Of a DNA stretch of 64,000 bases, positions 23,802 through 33,714 are shown in pieces. Source of the stretch: Hetaerina americana (Eukaryota; Arthropoda; Insecta; Odonata; Calopterygidae); the NCBI GenBank assembly GCA_022747635.1, contig JAKTNV010000009.1:67160177-67224176 (forward strand). The letters are read 5' to 3'. The position numbers and the translations under genes were made by a program. How positions within the stretch are numbered: the first letter of the stretch is position 1; the number at the start of each line of letters is the position of its first letter. The notes beneath the pieces were generated by a model, which was not told where the DNA came from, made no database searches, and saw nothing but the letters and a program-made list of their open reading frames with translations.

Positions 23802-25124
23802 CTACCTTGATCAAAAATTTCCCGGAATTTATTCAGAAAATTAAAAATACAAGTTTATTCATCTAAATCTATATTGTCCCCTTCAAAGTAATCCCCATCG
23901 ACTGCAACACACTTATGCCAGCGCTTGATCCAATCCTCGAAATATTTTTTATATTCGGTTTTCGGTATGTCCATCAGTGCTTCCTGCGATTTTTCCATTA
24001 CTTCCTCTCGGCTGCTAAAACGCGTTCCCCGTAATGGTTTTTTAACTCGATTGAACAGAAAGAAGTCACAGGGAGCCAAATCAGGTGAATTCGGTGGCTG
24101 TTGGATGGTATTTGTTGCATTTTTCGTCAAAAAATTACGAATAATGATAGCACTGTGCGACGGTGCGTTATCATGGTGCAAAATCCACGAGTTTTCTGCC
24201 CACATTTCTGGTCTCTTTCGGCGAATTGCTTCACGCAAACGTCTCATAACGCCCAAATAATACTCTTTGTTTACTGTCTGGCCTTCTGGCAAAAATTCAT
24301 GATGCACTACACCGTTGTAATCCATGAAAACCGTCAGCATTGCCTTCTTTTTTGACTGAAAACGACGTGGTTTTTTTGGTCTCGGCTCATTTGGTGAACG
24401 CCATTCACTTGCCTGATGTCTGGATTGCGTGTCGTACTCATAAACCCACGTCTCGTCTCCAGTAATGATCCTTTTGATGAATGTGGGATCGGATTCAGCC
24501 TCGCAAATCATGTCTTTTGCGACGTCAACACGGTCTCTTTTTTGCATGAAATTGAGGTCTTTTGGCATGCTACACGACGGAAACCCAAATCATTAACCAC
24601 AATGTCTTGGGCGGATCCATAGGCAATGTTCAAGTCCTCCGCTATTTCTCTGATGGTTAATTTGCGGTTATTGACCAACATTTCTTTTACTTTATCAATT
24701 TTTTCACCGACTTTCGATGTCGATGGTCTGCCACTGCGTTCATCATCTTCGATTGACTCACGACCACTTCTGAACCGCTCGTGCCACTGGTAAACGACCG
24801 TTTTTTTTAGAGAATCGTTGCCGAAACACTTTTCCAACATTTCCAACGTCCGTGCGCCACTAAATCCGTTTTTTACGCAAAATTTAATACAAGTTCGTTG
24901 TTGCAAATTTAAATCCATTTCTGCAATTGTAAAAAATCGCCAACACACACAGAGATAGATGTACTCTTGGCTACGTAACTTTTGCAAATGTCAAGTTATG
25001 ACACTAAGATTTAAAGGGAATATCAACAACAGATGTACCAATTTAACAAAAAAAAACAGAACTCAAATCGGAACGATGGGAGCGCCACACGGTGGTTATT
25101 CCGGGAACTTTTTGATCAAGGTAG
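23802..25124 (-). mobile_element. Nearly full-length mariner element
   Basis: The terminal repeats start CTACCTTGATCAAAAATTTC on the left and, on the minus strand, CTACCTTGATCAAAAAGTTC on the right. TA flanks both ends and lies within TA repeats on both sides, so the element jumped into a TA microsatellite. Its 1323-bp length matches intact mariners (about 1.3 kb). It is the best preserved DNA transposon in the window and is disabled as read by a single frameshift. Confidence 0.96.
23855..24918 (-). pseudogene. Mariner transposase, DD34D, single frameshift
   Basis: The gene starts at the ATG at 24918 (MDLNLQQRTCIKFCVKNGF) and ends at a TAA at 23855-23857. The N-terminal HTH pair includes YQWHERFRSGRESIEDDE and SGRPSTSK. 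A frame change near 24565 follows GFRRVAC and the reading resumes with MPKDLNFMQK. The catalytic core is complete: ITGDETWVYEYD, WILHHDNAPSHSA and PDLAPCDFFLF, with 34 residues between the second and third Asp. The C terminus is KRWHKCVAVDGDYFEGDNID. Apart from the frameshift no stop interrupts it. Confidence 0.95.
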
Positions 25125-25147
25125 TATATATATATATATATATATAT
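25125..25147. repeat. (TA)n microsatellite flank
   Basis: A short TA array on the right side of the mariner. Its first TA is the target duplication. Confidence 0.9.
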
Positions 25148-25209
25148 TCTGTGCCCATAGCAAGGGGTGTAATATAAAATCAACGTTTCACAACCTCTAG
25201 ACGTTTATT
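25147..25209 (+). repeat. 63-bp dispersed repeat, copy 1
   Basis: The sequence starts TTCTGTGCCCATAGCAAGGG and ends CTCTAGACGTTTATT. It is nearly identical to 25853-25915 and in the same orientation. Both copies lie directly beside TA arrays. Its origin is unknown; it may be the end of a small repeat family. Confidence 0.85.
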
Positions 25210-25216
25210 GCTAGAC

Positions 25217-25221
<5 letters not shown>

Positions 25222-25297
<76 letters not shown>
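25222..25297. repeat. (TA)n microsatellite
   Basis: A pure TA array of about 76 bp, the longest uninterrupted one in the window. Confidence 0.98.
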
Positions 25298-25302
<5 letters not shown>

Positions 25303-25338
25303 TCAAACACGAAATCCCGCCAAACGGCGAATAAATAC

Positions 25339-25497
25339 TCATATATACAGAAACAGATATAAGGAAAAGGGATAGGAACACATATAAAGGACGAACACAA
25401 TAGAGGTGGGGAAGGCGGAATCGAACGGATCACAAGAGTAAAAATATTTCCTCAACCGGGACTCGAACACCGGATCTTTCCACTTGCCGGGCGGATG
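25339..25497 (-). mobile_element. tRNA-derived SINE, family 2, left inverted copy
   Basis: This is the reverse complement of 25639-25797 with very few differences. The minus-strand B box is GGTGTTCGAGTCCC. The tRNA-like head is cut off after the CATCCGCCCGGC region, so the A box is missing in this copy. The two copies are head to head with a 140-bp centre, forming a large palindrome. Confidence 0.85.
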
Positions 25498-25610
25498 TAT
25501 TGTCTATTTCTCCTTTGGTGGGTGAAACTGCCCCCTGACGCCATCTCTTGGCTGAAAGAATCGGGGCGCTTGGCGACATATTAGACCCACGGATCTCAGG
25601 GTAAATTGAC

Positions 25611-25788
25611 TATCCTCGATAGCTCAAGTGGTTAAGAGCATCCGCCCGGCAAGTGGAAAGATCCGGTGTTTGAGTCCCGGTTGAGGAAATATTTTTACTC
25701 TTGTGATCCGTTCGATTCCGCCTTCCCCACCTCTATTGTGTTCGTCCTTTATATGTGTTCCTATCCCTTTTCCTTATATCTGTTTCTG

Positions 25789-25797
<9 letters not shown>
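25611..25797 (+). mobile_element. tRNA-derived SINE, family 2, right copy
   Basis: The head reads TCCTCGATAGCTCAAGTGG then TTAAGAGCAT (A box) and GGTGTTTGAGTCCC (B box). The first seven bases, TCCTCGA, can pair with TTGAGGA after the B box, giving a tRNA-like acceptor stem. The body then runs to GTTTCTGTATAAA and the element ends in a (TA)n array. Family 2 is unrelated in sequence to the family 1 SINEs. Confidence 0.85.

Positions 25798-25853
<56 letters not shown>
25794..25853. repeat. (TA)n microsatellite
   Basis: A TA array of about 60 bp at the 3' end of the family 2 SINE. It may be the SINE tail or the insertion site. Confidence 0.97.
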
Positions 25854-25855
<2 letters not shown>

Positions 25856-25915
25856 TGTGCCCATAGCAAGGGGTGTAGTATAAAATCCACGTTTCACAAC
25901 CTCTAGACGTTTATT
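25853..25915 (+). repeat. 63-bp dispersed repeat, copy 2
   Basis: A direct repeat of 25147-25209 with very few changes (for example TAGTATAAAATCC against TAATATAAAATCA). Its recurrence after a second TA array suggests that the block between the two was inserted or duplicated at TA repeats. Confidence 0.85.
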
Positions 25916-26317
25916 TCTTAAGGATTTTCAAATTATGATCAATCCGGCGAGAATTACATTAGAGTAGAATTTATTTGGAAATATAAATCCAAAGTAATAT
26001 TAATTTAAGGTATCAATACTGCTCTCAAATGGAAAGAAGCAGATAATACTAAATGGAGACGTCACATGCAATCAAGCTTGCAAGGCCCATAATAATAATT
26101 AACTTGGAGAAATATTGCTTGATTTCAGAGGAGGAAATAGTGAAAAACGAAGATTTGATGAGAGAACGAAACCATAGACACCTTTATATCTGCAATAAAA
26201 ACAAATCGAGGAAGCACAGGTAGCATACAAACATAAAAAAACTGTTGCATCAATTACGATTATAATCAGATAACTAAGGTTAACTGTAGACAATGGGGAA
26301 TTAGAAGTAATGTTAGA

Positions 26318-26321
<4 letters not shown>
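25916..26321. other. Unassigned intergenic DNA
   Basis: AT-rich spacer between two TA-array clusters. Nothing recognised. Confidence 0.5.

Positions 26322-26380
<59 letters not shown>
26322..26380. repeat. (TA)n microsatellite
   Basis: A TA array of 59 bp on the left of the large palindrome. Confidence 0.98.
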
Positions 26381-26382
<2 letters not shown>

Positions 26383-26468
26383 TTTCGTAGACGTAACACG
26401 GAAGTGCCGAATAGTACAATACACAGTAACACACAATATAGAAACACAAAAAAAGAACACTCACACGT

Positions 26469-26517
26469 TATTTCTTGATATTTCGACGGAAACAATCCGT
26501 CTTCCTCTGAAGATATA
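26469..26517 (-). ncRNA. Hammerhead-ribozyme-like motif (left arm)
   Basis: An exact mirror of the motif at 26555-26603, read on the minus strand: CAGAGGA core, GACGG/CCGTC hairpin, GAAA, then TATC. It differs from the hammerhead consensus CUGANGA at the U4 position, so catalysis is doubtful. Sequence-based call only. Confidence 0.5.
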
Positions 26518-26554
26518 GAAGTAATAATATTATTAATAATATCATTATTACTTC

Positions 26555-26603
26555 TATATCTTCAGAGGAAGACGGATTGTTTCCGTCGAAATATCAAGAA
26601 ATA
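26555..26603 (+). ncRNA. Hammerhead-ribozyme-like motif (right arm)
   Basis: In order: stem I strand 26555-26562; core CAGAGGA 26563-26569 (consensus CUGANGA); stem II GACGG 26571-26575 with CCGTC 26583-26587; GAAA 26588-26591; the self-complementary block ATAT 26591-26594; C at 26595 as the cleavage-site base; stem I return strand 26596-26603. Seven of eight stem I positions pair. The A in place of U4 is the main departure. The arrangement fits a type I hammerhead with a very short stem III, which in Penelope-like elements and retrozymes is thought to work as dimers. Confidence 0.55.
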
Positions 26604-26657
26604 ACGTGTGAGTGTTCTTCTTTTTTTGTGTTTCTATATTGTGTGTTACTGTGTATT

Positions 26658-26660
<3 letters not shown>

Positions 26661-26698
<38 letters not shown>
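26661..26698. repeat. (TA)n microsatellite
   Basis: A TA array on the right of the palindrome, followed by a short TG run. Confidence 0.97.
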
Positions 26699-26701
<3 letters not shown>

Positions 26702-26708
26702 TGTGTGT

Positions 26709-26746
26709 GTGTCCATCCAAAAACCTACCTTAACCGGTAATTACCT
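26709..26746 (+). mobile_element. 3'-terminal 38 bp of the RTE-like LINE
   Basis: GTGTCCATCCAAAAACCTAC and the following CTTAACCGGTAATTACCT repeat the 3' end of the LINE at 14.55 kb, with a two-base difference. It is followed by an AT-rich tail. This is either an extremely 5'-truncated LINE insertion or a SINE-type tail borrowed from it. It also adjoins TA/TG repeats. Confidence 0.75.
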
Positions 26747-26769
26747 AATAATAATATATGCATGTGTGT

Positions 26770-27196
26770 ATATATATATATGAGAGAAGAGGAAGTTTCG
26801 TATCGATATACCGAGCAAATCTCACTGAACTCTCACGCAAACATACTGGCGTAAATATTTTTCTTGCACTGTTATATGCTTTTTTATAATGTGGCGTATT
26901 TACACTATGCTCTGCTAAACGTGAATATAACACGATCCGCATCTGGAGAAAAGGTTTCTTTCACACCGTTCGACCGCCTTTACGAAAGGAAATGTTTACT
27001 TATATGATTGTATTTGGTCACGTGAAATTCTTCACGACTACTGCTCAAAGGTGAACTACTGTTCATAGGTGTGTGAATATCGAAATTCGTAACGTAAAAA
27101 TTATAGTTCTCTGCATCTATTTTGTAGATCTTCTTCACCAACTTTCAGCCCTCCTCCAAATTTTGATTGAGAACAATCCAAAACCTCGGACGTATA
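26770..27196. other. Unassigned intergenic DNA
   Basis: A short (TA) stretch at 26768-26781, then unassigned AT-rich DNA up to a mariner-type end. Confidence 0.5.
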
Positions 27197-27545
27197 CGAG
27201 GTTGGTTTGTAAAGTCCACAGTAAACGTGAACACTAAATAATTTTTCGGAATAAGGCCTATTTATCTTTCAAAGGAGTCTCATTTGAGGCTGGTGCATTT
27301 TGTTAAACACTGCGCCAGTTGTGAAACACTTCTAAATAATGGGATTGTTCCAACTCTGAAAAAAGGCATTTGTTCCCACAGTCACCTCCTCGTTTGAATG
27401 AGATCTTCTTCCCCGCCAGTCACGTTTTCATTATGTTCGTGGATGTCAAATTGGGAGAGTATTGGAGTGGGGATCAAGTTGGAATCGTAAATCCATCAAT
27501 TTTGCGCTTACAACTGAAGAGAGCTAGCTGGTGCGTTCAGATAGA
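27197..27545 (-). pseudogene. Decayed mariner 3' half
   Basis: A TA followed by CGAGGTTGGTTTGTAAAGTC at 27195-27216 looks like a mariner end. On the minus strand the adjacent sequence gives PLQYSPNLTSTN, then LAGKKI, then YLEVFHNWRSV. These fall in the order of the mariner PPYSPDLAPSDY, LAGKKF and C-terminal tryptophan blocks, but with stops and changed residues. The opposite terminal repeat was not found. It belongs to the same broad type as the 59.6 kb element. Confidence 0.55.
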
Positions 27546-28916
27546 AAGGGCCATTTCCGTGGACAAATCATGAACTTTTCCGGCAGCACGGATTTCAAAC
27601 GGTTTTATAACGACGCATTGCATGCACTATCAGTAGTCTCGCCCATTTCCAAAAAGTCTACGAGGATAATTCCTTGCGAATCTAGAAAAATATTCGCCAT
27701 AACCTTTCCCGCTGATGAAAACAATCTTTACTTCGCAATTTCACTACTTCGTATGGACATTCCAAATTACCCTCGTGTGCCATCCTTCGAATTTCCTAAG
27801 TCTCTCTCTTTCAATTCCAAAATGCGTACAAATTGAAAGGGCAGGCCCTTCTGTCGGAACCAATCTCCCATTTTCCCCGACTTTGATGCGTAGGGATCCA
27901 TCTCTGATTGAGGAATTAATTAGAGGGCTAATATCAAAGGCATGTGGTTTTTGATTTGAATGGCCCACATTTAAATTAGTGTGAATCTCAAAACACGCAT
28001 TAACCCGATCAATTGGTGCATGCTCACCGCGGAAAGTTTTTCTCCATTAAACCCTGGTAAGATGAAACGGCACAGTATTTTTTGTGCCAGCATGTCGCTC
28101 AGAACTATCAGTAGAGATAGGTTGAAATCACGGTATGATAATTTCAAGCGGTACGAAATCGTAATAACTGGCTCGAGTACCTTCATGCAACAGGGCCTTC
28201 CTTTCGAACTCACTATACCGATTCGGATGAAGCATGGAGGCAATCTCAGATCGATGAACAGTAAATAGATAAAATGAGGTAATTAATACCTACCGTCACT
28301 CCAAAAAATCTCTTTTTTTATGGAGTGATTTTAAAAAATCGTGCAGAGTCGATCTGCGTCTCGGGATACGGAAACAGCGACCGGATTAATTGATTTAATT
28401 GGTACTTGACGGTGAAATTGATGTGACTTGAACCCCGGGTCAGCAAATTACTAGCGGGATGGAGTGAAGCTGTTACAGGTGAGCGGAGTCCGATAGTTCT
28501 GCCTCCTCGGGCACAGAGACCGCCGACGCCCATCATCCCCGGCTGCAGGGACAGTCATGGGTTCGACTCGAGCCAAGGTCAAGGGATTCGGTGCGTCGGC
28601 TATTTTGCCACCCATGAAACGACCGCACAGTGGGGAAATGATCAGACAAGACTGACCTACTTGAGGGAAATGGAGGGCAACAGACGGGCAGGTCATTTGA
28701 TTCACCAGGTAAGTACGGAAAGGGGGAAATCCAGCCTCCGAATTGATAACACGATTGCGTTTATCCTCCGCTGAGAGCAAACACAGCTTGCCGAGGTTTT
28801 TTCGGCACCCAATTTTTCCCGCAAAATTGAAAATGTAGCTTTCAAATGCTTGTGGCCTGAACTATTTCGCGAACTTAGATTCGTCGATCTCTTGAAAATA
28901 TATCGTGCATTTTGTC
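27546..28916. other. Unassigned intergenic DNA
   Basis: No recognised gene. A small hairpin (CACTCC with GGAGTG) lies around 28.30-28.33 kb. The stretch 28.43-28.72 kb is somewhat GC-rich with no coding resemblance. Confidence 0.45.
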
Positions 28917-29150
28917 AAAATTTTCGAAAAGAAGTCAGCTCCACCGGACGTCCCCAGCGATACTCATTATTTGTGGATGCATGGCCGTGGTTAAACTCGT
29001 TTACCCAATAGTAAACAGTCGCAAACACAGGAGTAGATACGCCAAGAACTTCATCCAACTCGGCTTTGATCTCTTTCGTTGTTAAACCTTTTAAATAGAA
29101 GTGTTGAATCACCGAACGAAACTCTTTCTTGCCGTTTTTCTAAAAAAAAA
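28917..29150 (-). pseudogene. Mariner transposase N-terminal fragment
   Basis: The minus-strand frame reads NGKKEFRSVIQHFYLKG, then LTTKEIKAELDEVLG and TVYYWVNEFNHGHAS, ending near WGRPVEL. This is the first HTH and hinge of a mariner transposase of the FRSVIQ/GLTxKEI type. The GRP hinge is kept, but everything downstream, including the catalytic domain, is missing. An A run on the plus strand adjoins the start. No terminal repeats were found. Confidence 0.75.
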
Positions 29151-30388
29151 AAGTTCTTGTTCCAATCTACTATGAAAAGGAAACCACGTGATGGATACAG
29201 CTGACCTCGTCTCTCACTAGACTGAAGCAGTCTTACTAAAACTTGAAATAACAGTAAGTACATACTTCAGTTAAAACACGCGACCTCAAACTATCGAAGC
29301 TAAAATTACGACGAGGATTTTGTGAGCTATTTTTAAATTAAATTTAAAGCCAAACACAATTGGAAGTGAAGGAGGCAATGAACTTAGCAAATTTCGGAGG
29401 GTAAAACCTTAGCTAGGCGAAGAATGATAGGTAAGAGCCTTTTAATTTTCCAAGGGCAATGGAGCCATTCCTTTGACATTAATAGTTTGGTATGATTCAC
29501 GGTCGGGAAGGCAACTCCGTTCACCCGGGCCTCACGACCGAATGGTGAAGGCTTAGAAAAGCCTTGAGGGATTCGAATATATGTTAGCACCACCGTCGAA
29601 ACGAAAAACATAACGCGGGGGGGAGGTAAGAGGGGGGGGCTTCACCGGAGATGTCGAAATAGACACACTACCGCCGACCAAAAAGCACAACGCTTCTTAG
29701 AAAGGTCAGCCGTGGCGTGCCTCCGCAAAATTACATCGATAGATGGCAAAGGAGAGGAGGACCAAATCTATCGCAGGACAAGGACAAACTTTTCCTTCGC
29801 AACCGAAAACCTGACAGCCAATTTATCACGGACTGCCCTAGGAGAAGACGAGGGTTTTCGTATATACAGTCACGGACGACTGCTACATCCAGACATAATT
29901 CGTGAGTTAATTCCTAGCTACGTCTAGGAAGAACTCGAATTAAAAAAATCCTCGTTATCTCCCATATAGTCTGAAGAAAAAACACAAAGGATACGTGCAG
30001 AATAAATGCCGCGGTGTGAAATAACGAAATATGAATTTACCCTTATCTATTCCAAGTCTTTTTGCACTAACGAAACACTGACAAATGTCATACTTCAGTC
30101 AGGATAAAAAACAATATTACGAATAAATTCCTTTTCACATCCACTGAAAATATTACATTTCAATAACCTGCAATGACTTGCGTAGAATGGTTGAAGAAAA
30201 TTGAACAAAACGTTGGAACAAAAGTCGAACGGCTCTTAGATAATTATTAATTTGGGATAAGTAAAGGAAGTGGAGAACGCAACGACATAGGAACAATTGG
30301 AATATCGTTGGAAGGAATTTAGGACATTTTTTTTTATTTCTAGGATTTACGGGAAGGAATTCGACATGCTTGTACATTCAAATTATTG

Positions 30389-30393
<5 letters not shown>
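29151..30393. other. Unassigned intergenic DNA
   Basis: No recognised gene. G-rich runs occur near 29.62-29.64 kb. Short ORFs overlap on both strands and resemble nothing known. Confidence 0.5.

Positions 30394-30472
<79 letters not shown>
30394..30472. repeat. (TA)n(TG)n compound microsatellite
   Basis: A TA array to 30446 followed by a TG array to 30472, directly before the SINE head at 30478. Confidence 0.97.
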
Positions 30473-30473
<1 letters not shown>

Positions 30474-30477
30474 GAGT

Positions 30478-30734
30478 GGGTCGCGGTAGTCCAGTGAGTA
30501 GAGTGTTGGACTGCTGACCGGAGGGTCCCGGGTTCGATTCCCGGGCAAGGCACTTTGGGCACCTGCAGCTCCACCCAAGCTTAAGTGATTTTTCGGGTAC
30601 CAGGTCTTCCTGGGAAGCCATAACCTGGCCCTACCCTGATGTGTGAATTTTCACACGCCGTATAGGGCTTAGTACTGGGTGATCTCTACCATCACCTACT
30701 AAACCGACCTTCGGGTTGATTACTGTGTTTATGG
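30478..30734 (+). mobile_element. tRNA-derived SINE, family 1 (copy e)
   Basis: The head is GGGTCGCGGTAGTCCAGTG, with the A-box region TAGAGTGTTGG and an excellent B box, GGGTTCGATTCCCGGG. The tail is CGACCTTCGGGTTGATTACT followed by GTGTTTATGG. Its tail and downstream sequence match copy g almost exactly, so both look young. It has a small internal deletion near 30622-30630 relative to other copies. Confidence 0.95.
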
Positions 30735-30750
30735 TTTTTTATATATATGT

Positions 30751-30944
30751 GGGTCACGGTAGTCCAGTGGATAGAGTGTTGGACTGCTGACCGGAGGGTC
30801 CCGGGTTCGATTCCCGGGCAAGGCACTCCGCCCAAGCTAAAGTGATTTTTCGGGTACCAGGTCTTCCTGGGAAACCATAACCGGAACAGGGAAAGGAGCT
30901 GCCCCCCCTACCCTGATGTGTGAATTTCACACGCCGCATAGGGC
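30751..30944 (+). mobile_element. tRNA-derived SINE, family 1 (copy f), 3'-truncated
   Basis: The head GGGTCACGGTAGTCCAGTG and B box GGGTTCGATTCCCGGG are intact. The copy stops at CGCATAGGGC and lacks the last 80 or so bases. It lies in tandem with copy e, only 17 bp after it, in the same orientation and separated by a short TA run. SINEs normally lose 5' sequence, so a missing 3' end points to a later deletion or recombination. Confidence 0.92.
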
Positions 30945-32115
30945 GTGTTGCATAATTTCACGAATGACTTACTTTAAAATTGCACAATTATTAGACTACT
31001 AGAGTGAATATAACATATGGCGAATCGGAATGAGAGGAATTAAACAGGGAAACTAATAGCTCCTTTACTGCAGCAATGATTTGGCTCATAGAACTAGGAA
31101 ATAGTTAAGTTAAAGATGGGAAATGGGTGCGAATGATAGCGCATGGGAATCTGATTAAGTGAAGGAGCATTGAGGATATTACAGCATCAATTATAGAGAG
31201 ATGGATGAAGGTGCATCGCACAGGAAAAAAATGAAGTTTTTTGAACGTTACGTTAGTTTTCAATCGGAATTGGATGTATACCTATTAGTGGCAAAACAAT
31301 TTACGGGCTTAAACATAGATTATAGACGAAGATATTAAAAGCAGGAAGCAAACAATTACGTCAGTATGTTAAACAGTTACGAGGAGAGAGGAAATAATAA
31401 CCGGAACTCGAGGTAAAAAAGTGAGAAAAATAATGAAGAGACTTTGACATGGAGTGTATCATTACACGGTTGCGATAGCTGAGGCTCGATCGCGTATTTT
31501 TTGCACTCTACCGCCATCGCTAACCATAACGCAATTTCCCCTGAAATTTGCAGTTTGCGATCACGGATCTCGCGTACTTGGCTTCAATGACTCGTGGTAG
31601 GACCATGGAATCACGTTATGCATCGCGAAATTTGAATAACAATTACGAAATTTGTTCTTCATCCATCGCCTAAATGACTATGATGTGAGAGCGTTTTGAA
31701 GGCCCATGATCACCCCGGCGTATTCAGAAACGTGAAATCGTTGTTGGGACGCGAGCACGAAGAGAGAGAAATTAATTTGGTTAGTGAGTAACGCAAAGTG
31801 TTAAGCATGATAAATGAAAAATAATATCATAACGGAAATTATATTAAGACGAAAACAGGGCATAGAGAAGATTTTGAGACACGGCGAGATGTTGAAGGCT
31901 GCGAAAGAAGAATAAAAATATTGTAATTGAAAAGGATAAGCCAAAATGCCATGCCAAAGGCTATGCCAAAATGCTCCAAATGTAAAATAATGGAAAATAC
32001 CTAAAAAGAACATAGTCACAGAACTACTGCGAGAGTAAGGTGTAATATTGAAGCATCAACCGTCAAACATAACAGTTTAAGGCTTAACTTTGGGGAATTC
32101 CTTCATGATGAGGGT
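30945..32115. other. Unassigned intergenic DNA
   Basis: AT-rich DNA with no recognised feature. It starts abruptly where the truncated SINE ends. Confidence 0.5.
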
Positions 32116-32247
32116 AAACTTCGCACTTCCACCTAAAACTTTATTACTTCACAGGACCATAGTTTCGATCGTCACCTGATGATGATACGCAGCGTCGAAA
32201 CCAAGGTCATATGAAGTCATAAATCTTTATGTGGAAGTGCAAAGTTT
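32116..32247 (+). repeat. Fold-back repeat with hammerhead core
   Basis: The arms 32116-32158 and 32205-32247 are complementary over about 43 bp with a handful of mismatches (outer pair AAACTTCGCACTTCC with its complement GGAAGTGCAAAGTTT). The centre holds the hammerhead-like core. The right arm (CGAAACCAAGGT, then TTTATGTGGAA) matches the right side of the 56.8 kb repeat, so the two are copies of one family. No protein is encoded. Confidence 0.8.
32170..32212 (+). ncRNA. Hammerhead-ribozyme-like core
   Basis: CTGATGA (32176-32182), T, a 13-nt hairpin GATACGCAGCGTC (32184-32196), GAAA (32197-32200), then ACC-AA-GGT (32200-32207) and C at 32208, giving a canonical GUC cleavage site. Stem II keeps four of five pairs, one of them a U-G, with one A-C mismatch. 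Stem I close to the core is poor; stronger pairing occurs further out between the arms. The core residues agree with the hammerhead consensus. Confidence 0.6.
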
Positions 32248-33714
32248 CTTTCTCTGCCCTCAGCATCAACTGTCATCCAAGAAAAAAGCTAATGGGGTAA
32301 TTACAAAGAGGTGATTATTGTTCCTCTCTCCAGTCATCTCTTCTACTCCTATCTATTAAAATACCTAAGCAATGTTAATCAGTTTTAGTACTTGAGCACA
32401 CCCATAACTTGTTTGAATCCGACGATTATAGAATTTCAGAGATCAGACAAGGTAATACCATTCGTACGTGCTCCCATGTCGGAGATCATTCCATTGCTGA
32501 CAATAATCGCATTAAACACTAATTCCACAATACACCACTCACGATTCAGCCGGGATGCAACTCCGCGGCCCATGGATTAATCAGCGAGTCCACTGCCCAG
32601 TAGCGGGTTAATCTCGTTGACACCCGAAATCACGTGCATACAGAATCAATCGGAGGGGAGATTTAAAACAAGGTCACTCACTCCCTCCACGTTTTACTGT
32701 GTACTCAGAGACGGTAGCTGCGCACTTGAAATTGTTACGACGAAAATTGGATGTGAGCGTCTGAAATATAAATTATGCTCTTTAAACGTTCGCCTTTTTA
32801 ATCTGACGGAAATTGACCGATTCAATGGGGAAAGAAGTAGAAAATGACACTAATGAAGCATAAAATAATCCCTAGTTACGTATGCAATCATTTCTCAATC
32901 GTACACACTGGTCTAAGTTAATACTCTCCAAAGCAGGGCTATCCAAACATGTACGATTCTCTGGGGGCGGCATCAAATGACGTGAGAAGAAAACTGAAAA
33001 ATAAAAATTATAAACAATTTACCCTTGCTGAATTCCAATTCCTATGATCTTTTAGAAGCTTGCTAAGAATCGTGTGAGTGCTTCATTCAGTTCATGCCTA
33101 TGGAACATTAATATAAGCCTCATGACTTGATTCGTATTACTCCGTATGACCCACAGCAGAGGGCATTGCATTCACTAAAAAAACAAATCAATCCCGAAGA
33201 GACACAAGTTTCGGAATCCACTGAATACATTTTACCCATTACCCCGATTGTTTGCCAGGGCGTGCGAGTGCAACTGGAAATCAGTGACAAACAAATGACT
33301 ATTTGCGCCCGCAGAGTGCTCTTTGTTTTAGGTCTCGGAGCAACGAACACACCACACAGCTCACCACAAAGTAATTTCACATGTTATTGAATTTCTAGGT
33401 AAACGATTCAAAACCTTTCAAAATGGTAGGAATTGTTAAAATTCACATGGAATTTTTTCAATGACTTCAAAGAATGTCTCTCCAAAAATTATCTTTTACG
33501 AAATTCTGCGATTTATTACTGTCACCGGTATTCGATCATACGATTGGTTCTAAGGAAATTATTTATTCCCTAACCTTAAACATAACATCACTACTAATTC
33601 ATCCTTTTCGTACGTCTAAAGCTCTTTCATTCTATTGTATCAGTCAACTACACGTCGCAGCACCAGTGAATTTATTTTCCCATATGTCTTTCAAAACAAG
33701 AAGAAGAAAACGCC
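32248..33714. other. Unassigned intergenic DNA
   Basis: No recognised gene. Several 60-90 codon ORFs between 32.4 and 33.7 kb have no visible domain. Confidence 0.45.

Larger units (their letters stand above)
26411..26664. repeat. Large palindrome with two hammerhead-like units
   Basis: The left arm (from 26411) is the reverse complement of the right arm (to 26664), about 125 bp each, with the centre near 26536. The inner 60 bp of the arms match exactly; the outer parts differ by a short insertion in a homopolymer. Each arm is one copy of a small repeat unit, so the structure is two units in divergent orientation. TA arrays lie outside both arms. The landmarks CGTGTGAGTGT and TTGTGTT are shared with the unit at 45.6 kb. 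Confidence 0.9.

Noticed and set aside
30478..30552. A functional tRNA gene in the SINE heads
   Set aside because: A and B boxes are good, but the anticodon arm does not pair properly and the sequence continues into a repeated non-tRNA body.
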